Notes under the pieces: generated by a model
The model's input: the letters and a program-made list of their open reading frames with translations, nothing else
Databases searched by the model: none
Told to the model about the DNA's origin: nothing
DNA from: Treponema sp.
GTDB taxonomy: Bacteria > Spirochaetota > Spirochaetia > Treponematales > Treponemataceae
Length of the DNA: 64,000 nucleotides
Direction of reading: 5' to 3'
Assembly: GCA_016293915.1 (NCBI GenBank)
Contig: JAEDCY010000008.1
Coordinates: forward strand, 4,665 to 68,664
Translations under genes and position numbers: made by a program
In this document: positions 8,025 to 17,572 of the stretch, piece by piece
How the letters are laid out: every line of letters begins with the position of its first letter
Numbering within the stretch: position 1 is the first letter of the stretch

Positions 8025-11000
8025 ATGAATCGTCGTTTATTTTTTGCATCAATTTTTGTTTTTCTCTTAAGCCTGCCTGTTTTTTCACAGAGTGATGATG
8101 ATTTAGAAGAACCAAAAGAACCGGAAATTACTGTTATTACTATAAATAATGCCCGCCAGACTTCATATAAAAAAAATGAAGACACCGGCAACGATTCAAT
8201 AGTTCTCGAAGGTTCTGTATCACTTACAGTTCAAAAAGGTCAGTCAACCAACGAAATTACGGCAGACAAAATCACATACGATCGAAAAACAGAAATGCTT
8301 TATGCCGAAGGAAATGTTGAAGTTATAATGAAAAGCAGTGCTTCGGGAAAAGACAAGGCAAATGCAAATTCTCTTCTTTTGAATACATCTACACTTGAAG
8401 GTGTGTTTGATGGAGGACGTGTTATCCAGACTCAGAGCGATGCACTAAATCTTCCTTCCGGTTCAACTCTTATTGTTTTTTCTGAAGTTTTTGGAAAAGG
8501 AAATGAAAGTGTTATAACTTTTAAAAATTCAAGTCTTACATTCTGTGATGAAGATCCTCCCCACTGGCATATTGATTCAACTCGTACCTGGCTGCTTCCT
8601 GGCGGCGAGTTTGCATTCTTTAATGCTATTCTTTATGTTGGTGTAATTCCTGTAATGTATTTTCCGGCTTTCTATTATCCAAAGGATGAATTGATTTTTA
8701 ATCCTGTATTTAATTATACAAGACGCGAAGGTCATTCTATTCAAACTACAACATATTTGTGGGGTAGAAAACCTCTTGAATCATCGACAACAACATCTGA
8801 CAGTTCAAATGTCTCTTCCGATTCATTAAGAGGTGTTTTTAGTTTTATAAAATCAGATACATTAAAAGAGCAGGTTAGAGAAGGTCTTGTGCTTCATAAT
8901 CTGGATGAAGATTATCGAGGTGACACATCTCATTATGTAAAGATTATGGCCGACTGGTATTCCAATCTTGGTTTTATGGCCGGCATTGATGGAAAACTTA
9001 ATCCCTGGGAAACTTATATTTCCAGACTTGATTTTGGTTTTTATCTTGGATTAAGTAATACCTTGTTTAAGGATAGCTCAAGAGCTGTTTATCATCCATT
9101 CTCGAAATCAGGAAGAATGTATAAAGATTCCTCTTCCTTCATGGGAATTAAGCTGCCTTTCAGATACAGCACTAATTTCCAATTTGAATTATCAAAGCCT
9201 TTTAGAGTATCTCTTGCATTACCTGTTTATTCTGACCCTTATTATGCTTATGATTTTCTGAATAACAGACATGAAACAATGGACTGGATTTCCTATCTTC
9301 TTGATAATTCTCAGAATTCAACGGATGAAATTTCGATTACCGAAGTTTCTTCTTATGCATGGACTCTTAAGACATCGTATTCTCCATCTCTTCCAGAATT
9401 TTTCAGACCATATCTGACATCAGTAACAATTTCAACAGAATCAAGTGTAAATATTTCATCAAAAAATACAGAATTTACTTATCTTAAAGATGGCGTCAGA
9501 ATAACAAATTATGATAAAAACGAATATGAAGAAGAATGGTTATCTTATACTCCAAACAGAAAGTTTTATTATCCTTCTCTCATAACTCCAATTTCAGCTT
9601 CAATTTCTGGAGGAGGAACTCTTTTCTCCTGGCCGCCATATAAAAGATCTTCTACAAAGAACCTTCCATATATAATTTCTATGAATAAGCCGGATGAACT
9701 TAAAACTGAAAAACAGCTGGAGACAGAAAAAAAAGCAGCAGAAGCTGAACGCAAAAAAAAGGAAGGTCTGGAAGTTGAGCCTGAAGAAGAGATAAAAGAT
9801 GAAGAGGAAGAAGAAAATCCGTTTACTCTTCCTGAGCTTGAATTTGCTGTAAATAAAGAAACAGTAGATGATACAATTGCCTATAAACTTGATTACTCGC
9901 TTGGATTTAATATTCAGGATCAGATGGCTTATAACGCTGCTAATCTTCATACATCTGATGATTTTCAATGGGAAAGAGTCCGCTCAAATATGTATATTAT
10001 TAAGCTCCCGGCTTCTCTTTCAAGCAGATTTAACTATGGTGGAAATTTCCTGACAGTAGAGAACAGATTTTCTTCAACACCGATATTTCAGGAGCATTCA
10101 TATATATCACCTGATGCCGGATATACAGACAAAGAAATTGACAATCTGAGACTTGCAGATTATAAGGCTGAAAACAGGGATGTAATCAATTCAAATAGTG
10201 TTGTTTTGAAACCGTTTTTATTTTTTCCTGTAATTAGTGATACAAGTCTTTCATGGAATTCTTCTATTAAATTATATCGAAGAATTTTTACAGGAACAGC
10301 AAGCGAACCGAAATGGGATGATAAAGGAATGGATATTGGAGATGAGGAATGTATAACCGTCAATTCTCTTGCTGCTGATATCAGAGCAAAAGAATTTAAT
10401 GATAAGGTTATTCAATCCCTAAGACTTGAAGCTATTATGCCTCCATTGCTTAAAAAGTATACGGCAACTTTAGGACTTACATTCCCTTATGTATCTGCTT
10501 CAATAAGTACTGGTTTTGAAGAAGTAAAAAGAGATGCAGTTGATGTAAATGAAAAATGGAAGAAAAGTCCTTTGAATCAGAGTCTTTCTGTATCTCTCTT
10601 TAATTCAAAACTAACTTTTTCTGAAAATTATACTTATAATCTTGAAGATAATAATCATGAAAGTCTTAAGTTTTCTGCTTCGGCATATGGAATGAATTTT
10701 TCATATACAATGGCTTATGTTCAAGGTTATGATTTTAATGATGGCTGGATAATCCGAAAAGAAAAAGAATTTCTTCCTTATTCTTTATCATTTTCTTATC
10801 AGTCACCGGATAAAACATTCTTTAAATGGTTTAACCGAATTGCTGTAACACCGGGACTTAGTACCAGTATTGTAGCTGATTTACTTAGACCAACAAACAG
10901 TTATTTTATTTTTTCTCCTTATATAAAATTCAGAGTTCATGAATTATTTGATATTACTTTTTCTGCAACAACCCGAAACTCGGTTCTTTACTGGTATTTC

Positions 11001-11327
11001 CATAATGAACCAGGCGATTTGTACAGTGAGTGGGGAGGATTCCCTGGTAATATCATAAAAGATTTGATTGATTCTTTCCGTTTTGATAATGAAAAATTGA
11101 GAAAAAACTCGGGATTCAAGCTTAAATCATTGAATATGACAATTTCGCATGATCTTCATGACTGGAAATTTAATATGACAATGAAAATTGAACCACGTTT
11201 AATTACCGAAAACGGCAAAAAGTACTTTGATTTTAAGCCATATATAACAATTGGAGTAATATGGAAGCCAATGGAGAGCATGAAAACCAGCATTGTTGAT
11301 AATTACGGCGAATGGAAACTGGAGTAG
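8025..11327 (+). CDS. lptD: LptD/OstA-like outer-membrane protein
   Basis: An 1100-residue exported protein with an N-terminal signal peptide (LFFASIFVFLLSLPVFS, cleavage near residue 21). An OstA/LptA-like beta-jellyroll follows (residues about 35-150: EITADKITYDRKTEMLYAEGNVEV) and then a long beta-rich region typical of the LptD barrel, with alternating aromatic strands to the C-terminus. In other Gram-negative bacteria LptD inserts LPS in the outer membrane; treponemes carry LptD-like proteins although their surface glycolipid differs, so the cargo is uncertain. A charged low-complexity insert (residues about 560-600, Lys/Glu) interrupts the barrel. The pairing with uvrA is, from memory, also seen in other treponemes. 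LptF/LptG-type permeases are at 59050-61358. Confidence 0.85.
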   Translation: MNRRLFFASIFVFLLSLPVFSQSDDDLEEPKEPEITVITINNARQTSYKKNEDTGNDSIVLEGSVSLTVQKGQSTNEITADKITYDRKTEMLYAEGNVEVIMKSSASGKDKANANSLLLNTSTLEGVFDGGRVIQTQSDALNLPSGSTLIVFSEVFGKGNESVITFKNSSLTFCDEDPPHWHIDSTRTWLLPGGEFAFFNAILYVGVIPVMYFPAFYYPKDELIFNPVFNYTRREGHSIQTTTYLWGRKPLESSTTTSDSSNVSSDSLRGVFSFIKSDTLKEQVREGLVLHNLDEDYRGDTSHYVKIMADWYSNLGFMAGIDGKLNPWETYISRLDFGFYLGLSNTLFKDSSRAVYHPFSKSGRMYKDSSSFMGIKLPFRYSTNFQFELSKPFRVSLALPVYSDPYYAYDFLNNRHETMDWISYLLDNSQNSTDEISITEVSSYAWTLKTSYSPSLPEFFRPYLTSVTISTESSVNISSKNTEFTYLKDGVRITNYDKNEYEEEWLSYTPNRKFYYPSLITPISASISGGGTLFSWPPYKRSSTKNLPYIISMNKPDELKTEKQLETEKKAAEAERKKKEGLEVEPEEEIKDEEEEENPFTLPELEFAVNKETVDDTIAYKLDYSLGFNIQDQMAYNAANLHTSDDFQWERVRSNMYIIKLPASLSSRFNYGGNFLTVENRFSSTPIFQEHSYISPDAGYTDKEIDNLRLADYKAENRDVINSNSVVLKPFLFFPVISDTSLSWNSSIKLYRRIFTGTASEPKWDDKGMDIGDEECITVNSLAADIRAKEFNDKVIQSLRLEAIMPPLLKKYTATLGLTFPYVSASISTGFEEVKRDAVDVNEKWKKSPLNQSLSVSLFNSKLTFSENYTYNLEDNNHESLKFSASAYGMNFSYTMAYVQGYDFNDGWIIRKEKEFLPYSLSFSYQSPDKTFFKWFNRIAVTPGLSTSIVADLLRPTNSYFIFSPYIKFRVHELFDITFSATTRNSVLYWYFHNEPGDLYSEWGGFPGNIIKDLIDSFRFDNEKLRKNSGFKLKSLNMTISHDLHDWKFNMTMKIEPRLITENGKKYFDFKPYITIGVIWKPMESMKTSIVDNYGEWKLE

Positions 11328-11329
11328 CC

Positions 11330-11392
11330 TAAAGGCTCAAGCTGCGAGACTATGCGAGCAGCCTACGGTTCAAGCTGCTAGCAGCCGATAAT
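11330..11392. repeat. Repeat-rich gap before phoH
   Basis: Short direct repeats (GGCTCAAGCTGC and GGTTCAAGCTGC) and the palindrome GCTGCTAGCAGC. It looks like a degenerate palindromic element. No gene is seen. Confidence 0.35.
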
Positions 11393-11445
11393 CGAAATTA
11401 TTGACAATTACTAAGTGATAATTGATAATATAATAAGAGGTATTT

Positions 11446-12381
11446 TTGAACGAATATACAATTGTAGTTCCAGATAACGACGTGCTTTCCTGCCTTTGTG
11501 GAACTAATGATAAAAATTTACAACTCATTGAAGAACATCTAGGGGTTCCTGTTTTTACAAAAGGAAATGAACTTTCGGTTGAAAATGCAGCTCCCGAAAT
11601 CTGCCAGAAATTCCAGTTTATTGTAGATCGAATCGTAGACGAAGTTCAGTCCGGCGGAAAAAACAGCGACGACATTATACTTACCGTTCTTAATACAAAA
11701 AGAAAAATCGATGCAGACGAGATGGTAATTATGATTCCCGGTGCCCTTCGTCGTGTCTATCCGCGTACCCAGGGACAGGCTGAATATGTAAATCTGCTTC
11801 AAACCCATGATATGGTATTCTGTACAGGCTCTGCCGGAAGCGGAAAAACCTACCTTGCTGTAGCAGAAGCCCTCCGTCTCATACTCACACACAAGAAATC
11901 AAAATTAATAATAACCCGTCCTGTTGTAGAAGCAGGCGAGAGCCTCGGTTTTCTGCCGGGAGATCTCGAAGATAAAATTGACCCCTACCTGCGTCCGCTC
12001 CGAGACGCGATGGAAACAATCCTTCCGCCCGAATCTGTAAGAAGACTTTTTGAAGCAGGTATAGTAGAGGTTGCTCCTCTGGCTTATATGAGAGGACGTA
12101 CACTAAATAATGCAGTTGTAATTCTGGATGAAGCTCAGAATACAACCTGCGCACAGATGAAAATGTTCCTTACCCGAATGGGTGAGAATACAAAGGTTTT
12201 TGTAACCGGCGACCCGAGCCAGATAGACCTTCCGAAAAAGCTTGAGTCCGGCTTAATGCATTCAATCAGTATATTATATAAAATAGAAGATATAGGTTTT
12301 ATGGAGCTTACAGCAGAAGATGTTGTAAGAAATCCATTAGTTAAGAAAATAGTAAAGGCGTATGAAAATGAAAAGGAATAA
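11446..12381 (+). CDS. phoH: PhoH-like (YbeZ) ATPase
   Basis: PhoH/YbeZ proteins are cytoplasmic P-loop ATPases linked to RNA metabolism and ribosome maturation through YbeY. The 311-residue product has an N-terminal KH-like/alpha-beta part (residues 1-95), Walker A GSAGSGKT at 128-135, RPVVEAGESLGFLPGD, Walker B VILDEAQN and the C-terminal sensor region TGDPSQIDLP. Start TTG 11446 follows AGAGG at five bases; no nearer in-frame ATG fits the family length. The gene heads a tightly overlapping unit: PgpH-like, ybeY, CorC-like, TPR protein. This parallels the E. coli ybeZ-ybeY-ybeX order, with an HD phosphohydrolase inserted. Confidence 0.9.
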   Translation: MNEYTIVVPDNDVLSCLCGTNDKNLQLIEEHLGVPVFTKGNELSVENAAPEICQKFQFIVDRIVDEVQSGGKNSDDIILTVLNTKRKIDADEMVIMIPGALRRVYPRTQGQAEYVNLLQTHDMVFCTGSAGSGKTYLAVAEALRLILTHKKSKLIITRPVVEAGESLGFLPGDLEDKIDPYLRPLRDAMETILPPESVRRLFEAGIVEVAPLAYMRGRTLNNAVVILDEAQNTTCAQMKMFLTRMGENTKVFVTGDPSQIDLPKKLESGLMHSISILYKIEDIGFMELTAEDVVRNPLVKKIVKAYENEKE

Positions 12382-14206
12382 TTCCGAAAAAGAAAACAAA
12401 AAAACTGGAACTGCAGCAATCGTACTTAAAAGTGTGGGGGAATATATCAGAAAAAATTATCCCTTCCTGATTCTCTTTTTTGCAGGACTTCTTGCTGTTT
12501 CTGCTTTAAATTTTGTAAGAATCAGTACTGCTCAGACCATTGCAAATTTTTCACTGGGAGATTTTGAAATAGGACAGATTGCAGACCGTACAATTATTGC
12601 GGATAGAAGTCTTCCTCCTGATAATGTGGATCCGGTTTATGTAACAAAAGGGGAAAAAATTATAAAGAAAGGTTTCCCGATTACAGAAGAAGGTTTTTCA
12701 AAGCTTAGAAAAATGTCTGCTTCTCCTTTGTATATTGATTACCGTGCTTTTGCAAACAGCGAACTGTATCTGCTTCTGCTTTCGATAATGTGGTATCTGC
12801 TTTTTACATTTATTTCTGTAAACCGAAAACTTTTGTTTAAAGAACCGCTTTTGCAGGTGATTTTCTTTCTTGCCGTTTATGCGGTTACGGCTTTCTGTGG
12901 AAAGTTACCTTTGTTCTCAAGTCCCTACAGCATTTGTGTTGCAATCCCTTCGGCCCTGTTTATTATGATTGTTACGATTCTTTACGGAAATCTTTCTGCT
13001 CAGCTTCTTTCAATCGTAATGTCTATAGGTGTTCTCTGCGCTACAAACTGGCAGATTCCAACCTTCCTGATGACTCTCGCTTCATCTCTTACAGCTGCTG
13101 CAATTGTGCGTAAAATTGAACGAAGACTTGATCTTGTTTTTGCAGGTCTTATGATTGCGATTTTCAATATAGTTTTTGTACTGCTCTTTTCTGTAATCTT
13201 TAATGAGACTTTTGATGATATTCCAAAGCTGATGATTGGTCTTGCAATAAACGGTTTCCTTTCAGGAATCCTTACTTTGGGCTTTTTGACTCCGCTGGAA
13301 ATCATTCTTAATACTGCCTCTGTTTTCCGCCTTATGGATTTAAGCGACAATAATACTCCGATTTTTAAGCAGATGCAGATTCAAACAAACGGAACCTATA
13401 ATCATTCTATGATGGTTGCCCAGCTTGCAGAAGCAGGCTGCCGTGAAATTGGTGCTAATTCTCTGCTTGCAAGAGTAGGTGCTTATTATCACGATATTGG
13501 AAAAATGGATCAAAGCGAATACTTTGTAGAAAATCAGGTAAATGGAATGGAAAACAAACATAATGACCTGAACCCGACACTTTCTGCATCAGTAATCAAA
13601 AGTCATGTTCGTAAGGGAGTTGAAAAAGCCCGCCAGCTGCATCTGCCTCAGGCTGTAATTGATATTATTTCTGAACATCACGGAAACAGTATAATTACTT
13701 ATTTCTATAATAGTGCAAAGGAAAAAGATCCTTCTCTTGATGAAGATGATTTCAGATACCCGGGTATTCCGCCAACAACTAAAGAATCTGCTGTTGTTAT
13801 GCTTGCAGATACTGTTGAGGCAGCCTGCCATACACTTGAAAATCCAACTTCTCAGCGCCTGGACAAGTTTATCACAATGCTTATTACTCAGAAGGTAGAA
13901 AATAAACAGCTTGATAATTGTGATCTTACATTCCGTGATATTTCAAAAATAAAGACTGCTTTTGTAAACCTTCTCACAGGTTATTATCATAACCGAATTA
14001 AATATCAGAATCAGCAGGATCCGGATGAGGCTCCTGCAAAAACAGAAGAGGCTTCTCCTGATGCTGCAAAAGAAGTAAAAGAAGAAAAAGTAGTAAAAGA
14101 AGTAAAAACTGTAAAGGAGCAGAAAGAGAACTCTGAATCGGTAAAAACTACAAAGACTTCTGCAGGCAGAGCTGCTTCTTCAAAAACTTCAAAGGAAAAG
14201 AAATGA
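12362..14206 (+). CDS. Seven-TM HD-domain phosphohydrolase, PgpH-like
   Basis: Membrane HD-domain protein of the PgpH type, a family that hydrolyses cyclic di-AMP. In the 614 residues: one membrane segment near 35-55, a short extracytoplasmic stretch (about 60-125), a bundle of further membrane helices (about 130-315), then a cytoplasmic HD domain with NHSMMVAQLAE, YYHDIGKMDQ (His-Asp pair near residue 377), SEHHG and ADTVEAA. The tail (about 565-614) is Lys/Glu/Thr-rich and disordered. The extracytoplasmic part is much shorter than the large sensor domain of Listeria PgpH. It overlaps phoH by 20 bases; ATG 12368 is an alternative start. A four-base overlap joins it to ybeY. Confidence 0.85.
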   Translation: MKMKRNNSEKENKKTGTAAIVLKSVGEYIRKNYPFLILFFAGLLAVSALNFVRISTAQTIANFSLGDFEIGQIADRTIIADRSLPPDNVDPVYVTKGEKIIKKGFPITEEGFSKLRKMSASPLYIDYRAFANSELYLLLLSIMWYLLFTFISVNRKLLFKEPLLQVIFFLAVYAVTAFCGKLPLFSSPYSICVAIPSALFIMIVTILYGNLSAQLLSIVMSIGVLCATNWQIPTFLMTLASSLTAAAIVRKIERRLDLVFAGLMIAIFNIVFVLLFSVIFNETFDDIPKLMIGLAINGFLSGILTLGFLTPLEIILNTASVFRLMDLSDNNTPIFKQMQIQTNGTYNHSMMVAQLAEAGCREIGANSLLARVGAYYHDIGKMDQSEYFVENQVNGMENKHNDLNPTLSASVIKSHVRKGVEKARQLHLPQAVIDIISEHHGNSIITYFYNSAKEKDPSLDEDDFRYPGIPPTTKESAVVMLADTVEAACHTLENPTSQRLDKFITMLITQKVENKQLDNCDLTFRDISKIKTAFVNLLTGYYHNRIKYQNQQDPDEAPAKTEEASPDAAKEVKEEKVVKEVKTVKEQKENSESVKTTKTSAGRAASSKTSKEKK

Positions 14207-14679
14207 ACCGGGTATATGTAGCAATGCAGGAGGGCATAGATGAGCCTGACTGGTTTGAAAGTGTAGAGCCCTTTGTTAATAAGGTAATGGGTGAACTCAA
14301 ATTTGATGGGGAAGAAATTTCCATGCTTTTGTGTAATGACACATATATGCAGGAGCTTAATAAAACATACCGCAACATCGACAGCACAACAGATGTTCTT
14401 TCTTTTGAAAATGATGAAGAATATGAGGACGAAGAGGGGAAATGGAAATGTGCAGGCGATATTGTAATAAGCCTTGATACCCTTCCTGTTAATGCCGAAT
14501 ATTTTAATGAGAGCAGAAATGACGAGTTCAAGCGTTTAATAGTACATGGACTTTTACATCTTAATGGAATGGACCATGGCGAAGAGCATATTGAAAAAGA
14601 CGTACAGCCTGTTTGTGAAATGCTTGTACTTCAGGAAAAAGTTTTAGAAAAATTAAAGGATGAAAAAATAATAAAATGA
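14203..14679 (+). CDS. ybeY: Endoribonuclease YbeY (16S rRNA maturation)
   Basis: YbeY is a zinc-dependent single-strand RNase needed for 16S rRNA 3'-end processing and ribosome quality control. The 158-residue protein has the family core: NKTYRNIDSTTDVLSF near residues 48-63, GDIVISL, and the zinc motif HGLLHLNGMDH near residues 115-125 (three histidines). It overlaps both the upstream HD gene and the downstream CorC-like gene by four bases (ATGA), showing coupled translation. Confidence 0.95.
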   Translation: MNRVYVAMQEGIDEPDWFESVEPFVNKVMGELKFDGEEISMLLCNDTYMQELNKTYRNIDSTTDVLSFENDEEYEDEEGKWKCAGDIVISLDTLPVNAEYFNESRNDEFKRLIVHGLLHLNGMDHGEEHIEKDVQPVCEMLVLQEKVLEKLKDEKIIK

Positions 14680-15458
14680 GTATTTTTAAGAAAAAGAAAA
14701 CAGCTGCAGAAGAAGCAGAAATAATTCAACAGGAAATCTTAAATGAAGAAAAAAAAGACATGATTCAGGGAGTAGAGGATTTGTCTAAAACTTCTGTTAA
14801 GGAAGTTATGATTCCCCGAATTGATGTTGATTTTATTTCAAGCGACACACCACAAGATGAACTTTTTAATAAAATTGTAGCCAGCGGTCATTCTCGTTTT
14901 CCGCTTTATACAGACTCAATTGATAATGTAATCGGTGTTCTTTATGTAAAAGATATTATCAAATGTCTTGCTGAAAAAAAAGAAATCAATCTTACTCAGA
15001 TTGCACGTAAAGCATATTTTGTTCCAGAAAGTAAACGTATAGACTCTCTGCTTCGTGAATTTCGCCGCCATCACCTTCATATTGCAATTGCAATCGATGA
15101 GTATGGTGGAGTTTCAGGAATTGTAACTATGGAAGATATTATCGAAGAGATTGTCGGTGATATTCAGGATGAGTTTGACAAGGAGCAGGAAGATATTCTT
15201 AAGGTCAGCGACAATGTATGGCTTTGTGATGCCCGTGTTGACCTTGACGATTTGAATGAGAGTCTTGAAGCTCAGTTCCCTAACGAAGATTTTGATTCTC
15301 TTGGTGGTTTTGTATTTGATTTATTTGGTAAAGTTCCTGTAAAATATGAAAAGGTGAGCTGGAATGATTATGATTTTATTGTACAGGATATGGAAGGCCA
15401 CCGAATCAATATGGTAAAAATTATTAAAAATACTGATGATGGAAAGGATGATGAGTAA
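14676..15458 (+). CDS. CBS-pair protein, CorC/TlyC/YbeX family
   Basis: A 260-residue cytoplasmic protein with two CBS domains (about residues 30-150: EVMIPRIDVDFI, GHSRFPLYTD, AIDEYGGVSGIVTMEDI) and a C-terminal CorC_HlyC transporter-associated domain (about 165-250: VDLDDLNESL, DSLGGFVFD). The family includes E. coli YbeX/CorC, linked to magnesium homeostasis and ribosome maturation, and the spirochaete TlyC proteins once called haemolysins. It lacks the membrane domain of larger members. It starts in a four-base overlap with ybeY and overlaps the next gene by 8 bases. Confidence 0.9.
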   Translation: MSIFKKKKTAAEEAEIIQQEILNEEKKDMIQGVEDLSKTSVKEVMIPRIDVDFISSDTPQDELFNKIVASGHSRFPLYTDSIDNVIGVLYVKDIIKCLAEKKEINLTQIARKAYFVPESKRIDSLLREFRRHHLHIAIAIDEYGGVSGIVTMEDIIEEIVGDIQDEFDKEQEDILKVSDNVWLCDARVDLDDLNESLEAQFPNEDFDSLGGFVFDLFGKVPVKYEKVSWNDYDFIVQDMEGHRINMVKIIKNTDDGKDDE

Positions 15459-17541
15459 AAAAATTAGCCGGGTTATATTTGCAATGATTTTTGCTGCAGC
15501 AGTTGGAAGTACCGCCAGGCCTCTTTTTGCTGCCGAATCAAAAAATGTCCTCAAGCTTTATAACGAAGCGGTTGAACTCCAGAATGATGAAAACTGGTAT
15601 ACTGCTTCTCAGTATTTTATTGAGGTTGTAAATTCAAATCCGGCTTTTAGTGATGCATGGTTCCGCCTTGCAGACTGTTCTTATCATCTTGGTGAATATG
15701 ATCTTGCTTTTCAGTATCTGGAAAGTGCAGAAAAATATGAAAAAGATCGCAGCGAAATAAAAAATCTTAAGGGAATGATTCTGCTGGCACTTGGCCGCAC
15801 CGAAGATGCCCGCCAGATTTTTAATGAAGTTCTTAAAAAATATCCGAATGACATTGATGCCCATTTTGGTCTTGCAGAAATTGAATTATATGACGGAAAA
15901 TTTTCAGGGGCAGAAAATCAGTATGCAGAAGCTTTAAAAAGACAGAACTCAAACAGAAAGGCTCTGCTTTCTCTGGCTCTGGTTTGTGCTGAAACAAAAC
16001 GCTATGCCCAGTCAGAAAAATATCTGCGACAGGCAATGCAGTATTATTCAGGCGAACCTGAAGTTCATTATCTTGCTGCAATTATCTATACAATGAAGGG
16101 TGATTACAAGGATGCAGAAAAGCATGCCCGTATTGCCGTAGAAATCCGCGGTGGCTACGAACAGGCTTATGAGCTTCTGGCCCAGATTGTTTACCTTCAG
16201 CACCGTTACAGTGAAGTTATCAATCTTTGTGATTTTATTATAGGACGCAACAGAAACAGCAGTGCTGCCTGGTATTTAAAAGGAGTGGCACAGTCTAAGC
16301 TTGGAAATAATGATGATGCAATTGCAACCTGGGATACCGGTCTTTCGGTAAATCCTCAGGATGAGCTTATGCGGATGATGCTTGAACTGGTTGCAAAGAA
16401 TGAACTCGAACTTGATGATAAAAGACGTGCTGTATGGGCCGATTATCATTTGAATAATGCCCGCCAGTATGACAGCCGTTACGATAAAGCTGGCTCTACT
16501 TATGAATATCAGAGGGCTCTTATGCTGGATCCTTCAAATGCACAGGCCCGCCTTGCTTACGCAGATATTCTTGAACTGAATGGTATGCATGAGCTTTATC
16601 TCAGTCAGTTAAAATTTGTGAATGAAAATTCAGAAGCTAAGATTTCAACTGGTTTAAAAGATACTATTGAAGCCTATGACTCGCTTCTTAATAATACACT
16701 TGCAAAAAGATGGAATGTAGATGCTTTCTATCTGGATAAGATTCGTTGGAATATTGCTGTTTTCTATACTGAAAATACATCTACCTTTAATCATGCAGAC
16801 AGCGATCGTCTCACAGCCCTTGCCTGCGGCGATGTTTTTGCAGGTGTAGCCATTACTTCAGTAAAAACTCAGGTTACTCCTGTTTCAGGCTACGGCGAGG
16901 CTTTTAAGAATGCAAGGGCAAATAACTTTGATTATTTTATATTAGTTTCGCTTAGTGAAGGAGAGGATGATCTTTCTCTGAGTGCAACAATGTATTCAGG
17001 CAGAACCGGTACCGAAACTTTCAATGAAAAATACTACGCAACCGGAAATAACCGTTTTTCTACGGTACTGCGTCGTTTCCGCAATTCGGTTCTGGAAAAG
17101 CTTACTGTGCGCGGGAAAATTTTGCAGCGCAATGGAAAGACCGTTTTGATAGATCTCGGACGTTCTGAAAACATCATTAAAGATGCAGAGTTTAAGATTG
17201 TAAAAAAAGGTGCCGTCAAAACAGCTGATGCCGGAGCCGGACTTTTCTTCCGTGATGACGATGTTGTTGGAATGCTTGTCGTTACCGAAGCTGGTGAAGA
17301 GGTTTCCGAAGCTTCAATTACAAGTCATGGTTTTTATGACAGAATTAATGAAGGTGATGAACTGGTACTTGTAAATATGCCTTCTTTGAATTCTGAAGCA
17401 GGAATGGATACTGTTCCGAATGCAGATGAAGAGGGAAATTCTCTCGTTAATAACAGTGTAAAGGGCGATGAACTTGTGGCAGAAATTAAGAAAGCTGTAG
17501 AGCGCCCTGCAATCATTGAGCTTTTAAGAAAGATAAGATAA
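15451..17541 (+). CDS. Exported TPR-repeat protein
   Basis: About 696 residues with an N-terminal signal peptide (VIFAMIFAAAVGSTARPLFA), then roughly eight TPR units (residues about 30-320, e.g. AWFRLADCSYHLGEYDLAFQ and YAQSEKYLRQA), and a C-terminal region of unknown fold (about 420-690) with VRGKILQRNGKTVLIDLG and EGDELVLVNM. That region resembles domains that bind or measure in the periplasm, but no enzyme motif is visible. Start codons at 15436, 15448 and 15451 are in frame; 15451 leaves three bases after GGAAAGG and gives a clean signal peptide. It is last in the phoH-ybeY unit. A scaffold role in the envelope is inference. Confidence 0.75.
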   Translation: MSKKISRVIFAMIFAAAVGSTARPLFAAESKNVLKLYNEAVELQNDENWYTASQYFIEVVNSNPAFSDAWFRLADCSYHLGEYDLAFQYLESAEKYEKDRSEIKNLKGMILLALGRTEDARQIFNEVLKKYPNDIDAHFGLAEIELYDGKFSGAENQYAEALKRQNSNRKALLSLALVCAETKRYAQSEKYLRQAMQYYSGEPEVHYLAAIIYTMKGDYKDAEKHARIAVEIRGGYEQAYELLAQIVYLQHRYSEVINLCDFIIGRNRNSSAAWYLKGVAQSKLGNNDDAIATWDTGLSVNPQDELMRMMLELVAKNELELDDKRRAVWADYHLNNARQYDSRYDKAGSTYEYQRALMLDPSNAQARLAYADILELNGMHELYLSQLKFVNENSEAKISTGLKDTIEAYDSLLNNTLAKRWNVDAFYLDKIRWNIAVFYTENTSTFNHADSDRLTALACGDVFAGVAITSVKTQVTPVSGYGEAFKNARANNFDYFILVSLSEGEDDLSLSATMYSGRTGTETFNEKYYATGNNRFSTVLRRFRNSVLEKLTVRGKILQRNGKTVLIDLGRSENIIKDAEFKIVKKGAVKTADAGAGLFFRDDDVVGMLVVTEAGEEVSEASITSHGFYDRINEGDELVLVNMPSLNSEAGMDTVPNADEEGNSLVNNSVKGDELVAEIKKAVERPAIIELLRKIR

Positions 17542-17547
17542 AAGAAT

Positions 17548-17571
17548 TGCCCTTTTAAGGCGGCAATTGAA
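17548..17571. terminator. Possible bidirectional hairpin between convergent genes
   Basis: AATTGCC and GGCAATT flank a ten-base loop between the TPR gene and the converging reverse-strand gene. There is no strong T tract, so termination is only suggested by position. Confidence 0.35.
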
Positions 17572-17572
17572 A